Of a DNA stretch of 64,000 nucleotides, positions 53,401 through 63,967 are shown in pieces. Positions within the stretch are counted from its first letter, which is position 1. The number at the start of each line of letters is the position of its first letter. Under the pieces are notes generated by a model. That model was not told the DNA's origin. It did not search any database and saw nothing but the letters and a program-made list of their open reading frames with translations. Location of the stretch: contig OX336390.1 in assembly GCA_946902985.2 (NCBI GenBank), forward strand, positions 528,878,861-528,942,860. Direction: 5' to 3'. Source of the DNA: Meconema thalassinum. Its lineage: Eukaryota > Arthropoda > Insecta > Orthoptera > Tettigoniidae. A program made the position numbers and the translations under genes.

Positions 53401-54360
53401 TACAAAGCACTGCAAGCCGTTACCGGCTGAGTTGAGTCGTACCAACTGATGAAAATCAAACTTCTCCTTAACCCACCTATTTTTGCAGACGTTAGTTTGG
53501 ACTACTCGACGCTCGGCAACATCCAATTGGTCAAAGTTATTTATTTATTTTTACTGTGCTTCGAAATGGTGGTTTACGTCGTGTAGAGTGCAGCCATTAT
53601 TTACAATGTTGCACATTTCATTTAATGCAAAATGTGTGAGTAAATGTTCCCCGATACCGGTATTGATACAGGGCTCATTCATTACCTGTATGTACTGTGG
53701 ATAAGTTAAGTAATAGACCAATACTTAATTACGGTAACCTAAGAGTAAATTAAATCACTATTACTGAGAGGGAGTTCTTAAGTACCGGGAACAATTCCAT
53801 AGCCAACATTGAAATAATCACACTTCATATTTTAATACCAAAAATAAATGTAAAATATGTCCATAGAGTCCTAAACAAGTTAGGCTATGTGTTCACTAAT
53901 TTAATCCTCTCTGAAGTACTAAGAACGTAGAGCTGAAATACGACTTGAACAAGAAAACTACGGCCTACAGTAAATACACACGAAAATAGAACACTTTAGA
54001 ACAGCAACGAGGGCGAACTTTCAGTGGAGATGTTGGCAACAATGAAAATACAAAGTTTTTTTTAATGCGCGCGCTATCCATGTGCTGAAACAATTGACGA
54101 CCAGAACGTAAAACTATCCGAACGCGTTCTACATGTTAAAAGCTAAAACACAATAGGGATGTAGCCTGAGAAAGTTCGCGCCAGATAGCGCTCGTGTAGT
54201 ACTGGGTAAGCGCAAGGCGATCGTCCTATGTTTCCCCCAGTCAGCTACGAGGAATGTATAGATTGTGACCGAGTTTTCTAAGCTAAAGTAAATTATACCT
54301 TCTCTAATTTTACTCCAAGACTATATTAATTAATTCTATAGGTATATCCTCTAATATATT

Positions 54361-54468
54361 ATGAACGATTTTCAGCGTTTAAGCGTTAAACAGCTGTAAA
54401 ATGAGCTACGGACTAGAGGCGCTAAAACTAGTGGGAGGAAGGAAGAATTAGTAGGTTACAGCGGTAAT
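54361..54468 (+). pseudogene. SAP-domain fragment with internal stop
   Basis: From ATG: MNDFQRLSVKQL, stop (TAA at 54397-54399), NELRTRGAKTSGRKEELV. This is the 35-residue SAP helix-turn-helix DNA-binding motif (L.V..L...L..RG...SG.K.ELV). The stop falls where a lysine codon is usual (taa for aaa is a single change). Nothing recognisable follows, so the enzyme it belonged to is lost. Confidence 0.7.
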
Positions 54469-55436
54469 AACAAAATTGTAACACGCTTTATTATTCAAAT
54501 TATGAATAGGAGTCAGCATGCTTGAGTATCGTAGGCCAATATTGATAAATAGCCTATATCTCCATAAGACTTAAATCATAAATAGAGATTTCCCGGTCAA
54601 TGCATGTGAGATTTTCAAAGTGAAATGCCTTGTCCTGTTCGGATTCCACGTAAAGAGGAAGTCTTCTGTGCCTTATGATCTCTAGATTAACGGTCACGTA
54701 AAACTATAATCTTCCTTTTATAAATAGAGATTTAAATATTCACTGGCTCCCCTTGCTTATAAACTTCGATTCGTGTATTTTTTTGGTTGATAGCGTACAT
54801 GAAACGGTCTTGTTTTAAGGTAAACATGATGAAAGAAAGTTGATACCGGTATTGTTTACCTCAAAATGCATCGCAACGTTTGGTTCTTTTGTAATTTGTC
54901 AATTTCTTAATACAAATCTTTTCCGTACCCCTTGGAAACGACTTAGGGGTACAGTATTTAAAAAGTTTGAGAATCCCTGTTTTAAGGCCATGAACTGTTT
55001 CCATTCATCTGGCTAACTTAGGCCTATGACTCAAGAATGTAGAAGTCAGTCACTACCGGTACCACATTCTCCGTCGGGCAGATGTAAGTTGACGATTAAT
55101 TCTGATTTCAAGAAACCAACCATAATACGTTTTTGACTGTTAATGTTGTGACATTTATTCTTGAAGTAATTGTCCGAGTATTGATGCCTTTGAAAATGGG
55201 AGTCACAAATGTTACATTCACTTCTTCCTGTATATTGACGATTTCTTTCCGTAGCGTACTTCAATGGAGATAATTTATGCAGATTCCGATATTGTAGGCT
55301 TATCGTGGTAAACTGGCAATTTTCTTGTGTATGGCCTCTTCCTTATTTGTGCTGTGTTCGTGGTCCACGGAAAAAGCGATGGAACAGTGCCCGGTTTTAA
55401 TCTTGCTCTCTCACCTTCAAATACAAACGCATAAAT

Positions 55437-55715
55437 TCAGTGGTTGTTATCGATATGTCTATTCAGTTTATAGGTAGGAATTATTTCCCTTTGTAAATCA
55501 CACTTGCCCAACACAGTTTTCGTGAAGTCATCGAGTTGAAAACGATGGGAACACACATTAATATTTTCGGTCGGATTTTCTTCACCGAAATGTTTCCTTC
55601 TAATAGCATGTAACAATTTCTTCCTCATTTCTTTATTTTGTGAAAATTGGTGACACAAAATCGGATTCCCCTGATTTTTGCAAAGAGGAACACTGCAATA
55701 GCTCGGCATAGTCAC
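55437..55715 (-). pseudogene. THAP-domain fragment in nested transposon
   Basis: 92 codons from ATG at 55715: MPSYCSVPLCKN, CHQFSQNKEMRKKLLHAIRR, ENINVCSHRFQLDDFTK and the closing IPTYKLN. Cysteines and the C..H pair fit the C2CH THAP zinc finger; the tail resembles the conserved AVPS-type box. It is uninterrupted within the domain but ends soon after, so no catalytic part remains. Confidence 0.75.
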
Positions 55716-55854
55716 GAAAATAGCAATTTAAACAACTTAAATTCGTGGATATTAGCGGCATGAGAACACAGGAGACAAATGAAGAGCGCCTTGCGCTTAC
55801 CCAGTACAACAGCAGTGCGCTCTATCGGTGCTAGTTCTATACATCCCTATTGTG

Positions 55855-55984
55855 ATAAGTCGTTTGCAAACGACTTGTTTATGTTACGGTGAGTAGTCGT
55901 TGAATTCATTCGACTGTTTTTTAAAAGCAGACAAACAAGTCGATGGATTTAACATTTTTCAGTCGACTGCTGCGGTGCTGCCTA
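55855..55984. repeat. Second hAT right end
   Basis: agtcgtttgcaaacgacttg ... gagtagtcgttgaattcatt ... cagtcgactgctgc ... cctatctcta closely repeats 57262-57400, including a tip one base different from CCCATCTCTA. So a second hAT copy (or a duplicated end) lies within the larger element. Confidence 0.75.
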
Positions 55985-56165
55985 TCTCTAAACAATTGAC
56001 GACCAGAATCAATTTGTGCGTACGGTCAAGCTGTCCTGACAGTAGATGTGGAGATTCACATTACCACTCTATCTGTACGGTACCTCGAGATAAGCCTAAG
56101 TGCGCCAACTGTGAGGGAACACATGCCGCCTCTTATGATGGATGCCAGTAGGCTACATAAAATCA
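55985..56165 (+). pseudogene. LINE ORF1-like zinc-knuckle fragment
   Basis: Reads TTRINLCVRSSCPDSRCGDS, then CTVPRDKPKCANCEGTHAAS and YDGC followed by a stop. The KPKCxNCxGxHxASYxGC pattern is the last knuckle of gag-like ORF1 proteins of Jockey-type LINEs. A proline/serine-rich region follows (56200-56340) without a clear frame. Confidence 0.6.
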
Positions 56166-56494
56166 GCCATAAGGCAACGGTAGTTTAACCACAGACAACG
56201 CTACAACTCTTCCATCCCTGCCCTCATGTCTTTGCAACTAAACCCTCCCCCCACCCACACAGCACGCCACTGCTCTGACACAGTTGTTAGACCTGCTACA
56301 ACAACTCTCAGCCATAACCCTGTAAACTACAGCTAAACCAAACCCAGAACCCCCTAATACACTTCATTTGCAGAGCAATAAAATCCATTAAACAACTCCG
56401 CAACAAGCTTCACAAAAACCTAAATTATAAACGAAAAGACTACTCCACAAACACTAAAATCAGTAAACCCCCCTCATTTCAGCCACACTACACA

Positions 56495-56745
56495 TTAAAC
56501 AGACATAGAAGGCATAGTCATGACCCCTTCATGGAGTAGGCTATTGTCTAAACACGATCATGTCTCCTTCAACTTTACTGAAGACTTCATTAAATTCTAT
56601 TAAAAAAATCATAAACTCATTCCACAAATCTTAAAATCAGTATACATCCCACATTTCAGTTACTCTATTCATTAAACAAACATAGAAGGCGTAGCCATGA
56701 CCCCTTCATGGAGTAGGCTATTGTCTAAATCTGACCACGCATTCT
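56495..56745. repeat. Two copies of a 60-80-bp segment also found at 45890-45975
   Basis: cattaaacagacatagaagg, catgaccccttcatggagta, ggctattgtctaa occur at about 56497-56552 and 56668-56733. The reverse complement lies in the THAP element at 45890-45975. Confidence 0.8.
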
Positions 56746-57062
56746 ACAACCTTACTCTAATTCAAACTTACGGCTAAATGGTCCATCTGACTGGGAGGCA
56801 AAGGTATTTACCGGTTTGCCTGGGATGATGGGCTACAAAACCGGTATCTGGAGTTCAAACATAACCTAAATATTGAATGCTTAACATTTACAATAACTTG
56901 GACAACTGGATTTAGGCTATTTCATTGATCAACGAACTGTATAAAACTATAGGCACCTACAGGTATACTTAACTTATTAATTAAAGATCTACAATAAACA
57001 TACAGCACAATGAATTGTTGCATGACGTTATCCTGAAGAAGTCGTTTGATTAGAACGACTAC

Positions 57063-57278
57063 TTAAATTCGAATGATTCCATTCGCTTGGAATTAGTCGT
57101 TTGCCAACGACTTGTTTCATTCGAATGATTTCCAACGATTGCTTTGGGATCAGTCGTTTACAACGACTACTTACATTCGAATCCTTCCATTCGCTTGGAA
57201 TTAATCGTTTGCCAACGACTTATTTCATTCGAATGATTTCCAACGATTGCTTTGGGATCAGTCGTTTGCAAACGACTT
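57063..57278 (+). repeat. Sub-terminal tandem repeat, 108 bp x 2
   Basis: tta(a/c)attcgaat...ttccattcgcttggaatta, then gtttgccaacgactt and tttccaacgattgctttggg, recurs with a period of 108 bp just inside the hAT right end. Repeated sub-terminal words usually serve as transposase binding sites. Confidence 0.85.
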
Positions 57279-57400
57279 GTTTATGATACGGTGAGTAGTC
57301 GTTGAATTCATTCGACTGTTTTTTAAAAGCAGTCGAATAAGTCGATTGTTTTAACTATCGACTAATTCGACTGTTTTCAGTCGACTGCTGCCCATCTCTA

Positions 57401-57720
57401 CTCGCAGGGTTGTAAAGGGTAAGTATACACATTTTGGTTCAGATCGGTGAAACGGTGTAGATTTGTGCCAAAGGGCCTAAATGCAGGGAATTGAGTGATC
57501 TGTTCGAAATTTCATGTAGACAGTGTTACTCGTAGGGTTCCAAAGTGTAAGTATACAAATTTTGGTTCAGATCGGTGAAACGGTGTAGATTTGTGCCAAA
57601 GGGCCTACATGCAGGGAATGGAGTAGTATGTCCAAAATTTCATGTAGACAGTGTTACTCGCAGGGTTCCAAAGGGTAATTCTACAAAATTTGGTTCAGAT
57701 CGGCGAAACGGTGTGGATTA
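57401..57720 (+). repeat. Tandem repeat R2, period about 129 bp
   Basis: Three units (starting about 57401, 57528 and 57657, the last partial) each reading ctcg(c/t)agggtt.caaag, ttttggttcagatcgg.gaa, acggtgtag and tttcatgtagacagtgtta. A single copy lies at 37307-37434. Confidence 0.88.
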
Positions 57721-58515
57721 TTTTGTATAAATAACGGACAGACAAACCTACATTGAGCTTTATTTTTGTAATGACTAACATCGCTCGGCGTTGACTGTGT
57801 TTTATAGCACAAATTTAGGTTTGCTCGCTAACCGTTGGAGATACACGAAAAGTGAAAAGGACCTTTCGGATAGAAAATTAAATTTTAAACCTCGCATATG
57901 CCATCTAAAGTTTGCTATTTCATAGCGTTCTCTTTTTATTTGAAATGGAAATATGAAATTTTGAAACCAAAGGGTGTAGTGACATCACTAAAATGGTCGC
58001 CATCTTTAAATAGTGCAATATGTCGAAATTAAAAGTATCCTATATGTTAACCAGGTAAAACAGCTACATCCATGCGACATTTCATTTAAATCGGACCAGT
58101 GGTTCTTGCGTGATTGAGTAATACACGGACACACACAGACACACACCATCTCATTTTTATATATTACGAGTAGTATAGATTTCAGGAAGGAGTTTTACGT
58201 GATCGTTTATCTGGGTCATGAGCCACGGGACGGCCATTTGTACGTGGAATCTTAACTCAGGACATGATATTTCACTTCGAAAATTTATGCTGTTCATATC
58301 GCATTACTGCTACAGTTATCTGATGAGATATTTTTATTATTATCTTCATCATCATCATCATCATCATCAAATTTCCCATGCGTGTTTATCACTTGCATGC
58401 CTTCATACAAAATTCAGAATACTCCACTGGTACTGATCACTCACATTATATTTCTGATCAGTTAAAGAGCATTGGGGGAGGCATTTACCAAACCAAGTTA
58501 TTTCCCATTTTGCAG
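57721..58515. other. Intron 3' part: repeat end and ATC microsatellite
   Basis: The downstream continuation of R2 ends near 58185 with cacacaccatctcattttta, probably a retroelement 3' end. An ATC repeat lies at 58347-58370. Acceptor ttttgcag at 58508-58515. Confidence 0.55.
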
Positions 58516-58661
58516 GCTCTCATCCATATATCTACAACATATTGTAACTGCGATCGGGAAGAGGTTGATGAGGTTATCTACACTCCTCCTTATGATCCTG
58601 AGAACATCATACAGCGGATGGACTGTATGAATGATGAACAGATTGATGCTGTTTCCCCAGT
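58516..58661 (+). CDS. Fatty acyl-CoA reductase, exon 2 of window
   Basis: Encodes ALIHISTTYCNCDREEVDEV, then IYTPPYDPENIIQRMDCMND and EQIDAVSP. This is the FAR block around the S/T...YCNCDR stretch of the reductase active site and the PPYDPE loop. The acceptor is ttttgcag and the donor is gtgagt at 58662, giving phase 0 in and phase 2 out. The frame runs into TGA if the donor is not used (58663-58665), which supports the splice. It joins the exon ending at 966 without gap. Confidence 0.93.
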
Positions 58662-59018
58662 GTGAGTAGATGTCCTTGGGACATTTTGTTAGAGAACTCG
58701 TTAGATTAAAACGAAGCTATTAGCCAGGTACCCATTTTCAGAGGGCAAAGTTAATCTCATAGAGGAGGTGGAAAGGTGGAAAGTAAATTGGAAGTGGCAT
58801 GTATATACGAGTACAATACGAGGCAGTATCAATGCTGAAGTTGGGGGTATGCCGATGCCCTCTACTTAGCGTTTCACTCATGTATGCCTTCTATATTTTT
58901 GCATATACCTGCTGCTTTGGTTGGCATTGTAATTTTATGGGATCATATTATTATTAATAATGTTATAGTTATTATTATTATATTCAGTTTTGACATGTTA
59001 ATTATATACCTGTTGCAG
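58662..59018 (+). other. FAR intron (357 bp)
   Basis: gtgagt to ttgcag. No element recognised; contains an ATT-rich stretch at 58945-58985. Confidence 0.85.
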
Positions 59019-59128
59019 GCTCCTAGGGCAACGTCCCAACTCTTATACATTCTCCAAGGCATTAGCTGAGAGCATTCTTCTCAAGGAGAAAGGGAAACTT
59101 CCCGTGTCCATTGTCAGGCCATCTATAG
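59019..59128 (+). CDS. Fatty acyl-CoA reductase, exon 3 of window
   Basis: After the split first codon it reads [45 protein letters not shown] contains the catalytic Y..xK pair of the short-chain dehydrogenase fold used by FARs; RPSI closes the family block. Acceptor ttgcag (59013-59018), donor gtaaaa at 59129, phase 2 in and 1 out, both matching the neighbours. Confidence 0.93.
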
Positions 59129-62100
59129 GTAAAAATGAAACTACCTTTTCTATAATGTAGAAACCAGCGGTTGAAGTTACTTTTTGGTATGATTGATGGG
59201 AGTCAGGGTTATTTATGCAAAAGAAAGTCCCATTTTGTGCCATATAATGTGTATTATAATTATAAATTAAAGCATGCTGATTCAAACAACAAGAATTGTA
59301 TAATCTGGTATTTGCTTTTAAATAACCATAACTAAGTGACAAAAGGACTTTCTTTTTACAGATTTAAAGTAGAACTCGAAAACAGTGAAGCCTCAAAGAC
59401 ACAAGCCAAAGGTGTATGCCCAATAAATCTTCCTTCCCATGTAGACAATACTTAGATGGAAAGAAGCTTGTGTCCCTCATGTACTGTTCTAGTAATAAGC
59501 TATTTGCTGCAAAAGGCGGATGTCCCATATGTGTGTTTTCTCTCCTAAACTGTATATATCTGCAATATGCAGAAGAGATAGGTCAACTATCATTGTTCTG
59601 TAGATGTGTTAGATTATACAGACTCTACAGCTGGTCATAACTAAAATCGCTAAGCCCTTTTGCCTCTCAGGTACTGATAAGAATAATTATAATCCTCTTT
59701 CCTTCATGCATTCATATACCGTGAGTATTCTACTAGGAAGTGAATAATATATAATATAAAAAACAATATTTAAATGTTTTGGAAATTCAATTCTTTTCTT
59801 ACTGGTGATGTCATGTTTAAAAAAAATCACAAGCATAGTTCAACTCACAGTGGTACAGTGTGTGAGAGAACTCTCCCCACTGTTGAGTGGGCCTGCTGTG
59901 GGCCGCATTGGGTGGTTTTAAATTGGGTGTGTCTCTCACTTTGAAGAATTTCGTATCTCATGAATGAAATGCACTGTATACAGTAAATACCAGCTCTAGA
60001 CATGCCGAATCACCAAAGAATTTGGTCACCTAAGTGGTGGGTGCCACCTCAGGCAGTTTAAAACAGGAAAAGCCACCATACAGAGGAAATATTATTTTTG
60101 AATTTAAAAATTGTAATTACGGTATACAAAATCATGCAATAACACCAACATATGTCACAACACTCAAAAACTTCAGAAGCTCTTATAAGGTATTTCTTCA
60201 TTAAATATGTAAATACAATTGTTGAATGAACTGTTTTTGCATTGAGTTAAAAAGAATATCACAGTTCAAGTCTGAAAAGAAATATAGGAAAACTTAAGAA
60301 TAGTTTCTCTTTGGAGAAATCAATTGTTGATCAAGACTGTAAAATGAAAACGCAGAATTCAAACTCAAATTGCCTGCTTTCTGGGCCGGAAAATTAGCCA
60401 GCTACACTACCACAGCCTTTGCCATGATCAGGCCTCATACTCAGCAGGTTCAACTCCCAACTTTTCAAGTCTTATACAACACCAAAAATAAATTGTTTGT
60501 TCGTGAAGGCACATTCACACTCACTTAACATATTTCTAGCCACTTAATCCCTTTATCAAAGTGTGGAAAATGAGAACACAGTCATAATTCAAAGAGATAA
60601 ATTTGGTATCTTGTTACCTTAACGGACTTTGAAAATATTAAACCTCGATGGATGGAACCATGTATGTAATGTATGTGTTAAATATCCCACTTCAGTGGTC
60701 AAAGAATACACACAATTGCTCCTAGATGGCATCAGCTGTTTCTTTCTAACTTACTCATGTGGGGAATCCCCTCAATATCATCATCATCATCTTGCACAGT
60801 TTCCAGCCACTGGCCGGGTCTGTTTGGAACAAAAGCCTCTCCAACGACTTCTGTCTTCCCACCAACTCTCAGCCTCCACCCTTGACCAGTCTTCTCCTCT
60901 CTTCTTTACGCTTTCTTCCACCCCATTCAGCCACCTGTCTCTCGGTCTTTCTCTCGGTCTCTTTCATTTCCACTTCGTCTCGTGTATCCTCCTGGGTATC
61001 CTATTCTCCTCCATTCGTTTTACATGTCCATACTATCTAAGTCTAGATTTCTCTATACTATCCTGTAATGGTTCCTCCTTCATTAATTCTCTGATCCTCT
61101 CATTTCTTATTTTATCCATCTTTCTCGCTCCAATACTGCTTCTCAAGAACCTCATCTCACAGGCTTGTATTTTGCTCTTCTCCCTTCCTTTCATAACCCA
61201 GGTCTCCGAGGCATACGTCAGGATAGGGATATAGTACGTGCGATATATGACCTTTTTGCTGTTCTGAGGGACACCCTTGCTCCATATCATGCTTCTCACA
61301 CTCCTCCGGAATGCTTCTGCTTGTCTCCTCCGCTCATTTATTTCTCTATAGTTTCTTCCATTATCTTGTAACAGGCTTCCGAGATACTTGAAACTCCCCA
61401 CTTTCTTCAGCTGTTCCCCACCAATTTTTATTCCAATTGTGGTTCTTTCCTTCTTCCTTGTTGTGATCACCGTCTCACTCTTTTTATGCTAAATGTCATC
61501 CCATATCCTTGTATTATTCCTTCCCACACGTCCAACTGCTCCTGTACTTCCTCCTCGTTTCCCCAAATTATCAAATCATCTGCAAACACCATTGCTTTCA
61601 TCTACCGTTACGGTAGCTGTGAAGGTCCTACAGGAACCCTGAAAAGTGACGGCTAACGATGGTGAAGCTACGATAGGCCCAGCAAGCCAGTAGTGGATGA
61701 AACCAAATGCTTTCAAGAATCTCCTCAATATATTAGTAAGATATTTTTTCCTGGTAGTGATAGGTTAGATTTGCAAATGTTGTGTGAAGCAGTATTTCCG
61801 TGTCTCGACTTATGACATATTTTGATGTCTTCTTATGTAATGGAATCGAAACAACAGCTTAGTAACATAGGCATAGTGTCAATATTACATTTGAACAATG
61901 ATCTGTCGGATTTCAGTTTCAGTTGATCTGAAGAGAAAAATTCCTCCTCCAGCTCATCTGAGTGCACCAATGACACAAGTGACAGCTGGCAAGTGGGCAG
62001 ATGACTGGATGGATGTAATAGGAATTGTGGACTTATGATTTTCATACCCATTCTGAATATTGATCAAGAAACAATATTACCTTCTAGCTGTGATGCAGAA

Positions 62101-63967
62101 AGGCACCATGTAAAACTCTGTAATTTAAATTGTTATCCTTGACGCATGATCAAAGTCGCACCTCCAGTGTTTAAATCACAAACTTCAATGGCAGCTCCCT
62201 GGTCCAGACGCTCTTACTGACCTAACGTTATCTGCTAAAACAGACTAGACTGAACTCGCCCCAATGGTTTATGAACACACAAGAGTTAGAAACACCATTC
62301 TGCTACCCCTCACTGCCCCACCCCCTCAAACTGTGAACTCGGTAGCTGCTACCAGAGTCAATCAAGAGACTCGACTGAATTTTGAGTAGGGGCTTAAAAC
62401 ATCACAAAGGAAGGGGGTGGCTATGGCCTCAAGAGGCCGCTCCGTAAATTAGAAAACATTGAGGTTGGTAGGTGGCAAAACATCAATTTGTTAACAGAAA
62501 CAAACAAATACAGTACACAATTATAAATAGAAATATAACTTACTTAAATCTAGATATGGGGGGGGGGGGGGATGAATATGTCTACATGTAAATTTATGAA
62601 CTATAAATTAGAGCTTTGGTATGTTTGACATTAGAAAATCTAAGCGATCAACAATGACCAAAGCCAAATGGGTATGGTAAAATAGACAAAACTTAAAATA
62701 TAACAATGGGATGTAACTGTCTCACACTGATCTAACGCAAGCTGATACTACTCCTAAAATGTGAGCTTAAGGGTCTGAAATTAGAATGATTAAAGGGTTG
62801 AAAATAGATTTTAAACTAAGCCAATAACAATATTAAAATTAACAGAGTTTCATATTCGTTAAGACACAAGCTCAAATAGAATAACCGCGTTTAGGAATAC
62901 AGTCTAATGTAAAATTTAATGAGTTGCAGAGGGTTTTACAGCAAGAACTCGCGCATACACTTAGACATCACCAAATACACGAGGCCAGTATTCACAAAAG
63001 AACAATGGTTTTCCACACTGCCTCCCTTCCAACCTAAGCTAACACATCACAGGGCTACAAACCCAGCTTCACAAATCACAGGAGTGCTCAAAACGAAAGA
63101 AAATAAATCCTCAGCGCAGCCATCGAAAGCACAACGTAAAACCATCACAACGCATTAGGCTCGACACTCAAAAGCTTCACGAAGTTCCTCAAACTTACTC
63201 ACACCATGACTCAAATCATCACTCAATGCAACTCGCTTCCCACTAAAATTCACGAGAATAGCGTTACATTCAATGTGGTTACTAAATAAAAGGTGTTTTT
63301 TTAAATTGAAAATTCTAAACAAGAATCTTACTTAAAACAGACATTTCCCAAACTTTATATGATCAAAATGGTCAGCAGACAACATGCTGAAACACAAAAT
63401 TTTAGTAACTTTCGAACAATTTGTGTGGACTTTTTTTTCACAGTTCTGTGCTGCCTATATCCATAAACTACTACAACCTGTGAATCATGGATAGCTCTCA
63501 TAAATCTATGAAAGAAAAATTGAAATACGGACATCCAACATTGATCAGGAAAAGAGGGATAAAACATGAATAAAGGACAAAAGCAATGATACCATAGGTG
63601 CGGGTGGAGGGAGAGTTAAGAGGGAAAAACAGTGACAAACACATAAAAAGGATCTTAACTGCCAGAAACCTCACTGTCTTTGTAGCATTCAAGCCATCAA
63701 TCTGATCAATAGCTCTTCAATGCTATAACCCCTAATGAGCTCACTTTGAAGACTCAATCTCTTCAGAAAGTATTTCTATCACTCAGAACAGTGTTTAGTG
63801 AGGAGCATTCTTCAACATGATCTTCTGTCCGGAAAAAGATGGTGTAAGATAAAGTGAAAACCAGACAAAATGATAACAGAATCGTTAAAGTAGGAACTTA
63901 CTTTGTTGATATTTCTAATGGTTTATATGGTTCTTTTCTCCTTTAGTTCGTAACTTTGGTGTTGCAG
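59129..63967 (+). other. FAR intron (4.8 kb)
   Basis: gtaaaa to ttgcag. It contains one LINE fragment (60775-61605). The stretches 59129-60774 and 61606-63946 have no gene that I can support; a worn SINE-like scrap lies at 60385-60460 and a run of G at 62559-62571. Confidence 0.8.
60775..61605 (-). pseudogene. LINE reverse transcriptase C-terminal fragment in FAR intron
   Basis: On the - strand: AMVFADDLIIWGNEEEVQEQ (motif C, YADD-type FADD), then FKYLGSLLQDNGRNYREINE, YYIPILTYASETWVMKGREK, MRFLRSSIGARKMDKIRNE, and the RPRDRWLNGVEESVKKRGED tail. A frameshift near 61490 (one A missing) and others break it. Same LINE group as 35858-36475. Confidence 0.88.

Larger units (their letters stand above)
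54155..55848. mobile_element. Nested THAP/SAP DNA transposon (ISL2EU-like candidate)
   Basis: The ends AGGGATGTA and TACATCCCT lie next to AT on each side (54153-54154 and 55849-55850). The imperfect inverted repeat extends about 75 bp, including tactgggtaagcgcaaggcg and its complement. The site before insertion would be CACAATTGTG, a perfect palindrome. Inside are a SAP-domain start on + and a THAP domain on -, facing each other. ISL2EU elements are known for a 2-bp AT duplication, a THAP-type transposase and a second nuclease ORF; the fit is suggestive, not proven. Confidence 0.55.
51684..57400. mobile_element. hAT-type element, 5.7 kb, with nested insertions
   Basis: The 8-bp duplication CTCGCAGG flanks it (51676-51683 and 57401-57408), and the tips are TAGAGATGGG and its exact complement CCCATCTCTA. 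Both features are typical of hAT elements. Both ends are rich in short sub-terminal words (gtcgactactttcagtcgaa on the left; agtcgtttgcaaacgactt and ttcagtcgactgctgcc on the right). No hAT transposase was found inside. The interior holds an inverted copy of the left end (about 53300-53395), a THAP/SAP element, a LINE ORF1 scrap and a second right end (55984). Confidence 0.8.
967..58515 (+). other. Giant FAR intron (57.5 kb) packed with mobile elements
   Basis: It begins with gtcagt and ends with tttgcag at 58509-58515. Both flanking exons are FAR and in phase 0, and the joined text ...RMLKLE + ALIHISTTYC... follows the family with no missing residues. So no exon is lost in between. Nearly all recognisable content inside is transposable elements, on both strands. 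Confidence 0.85.
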
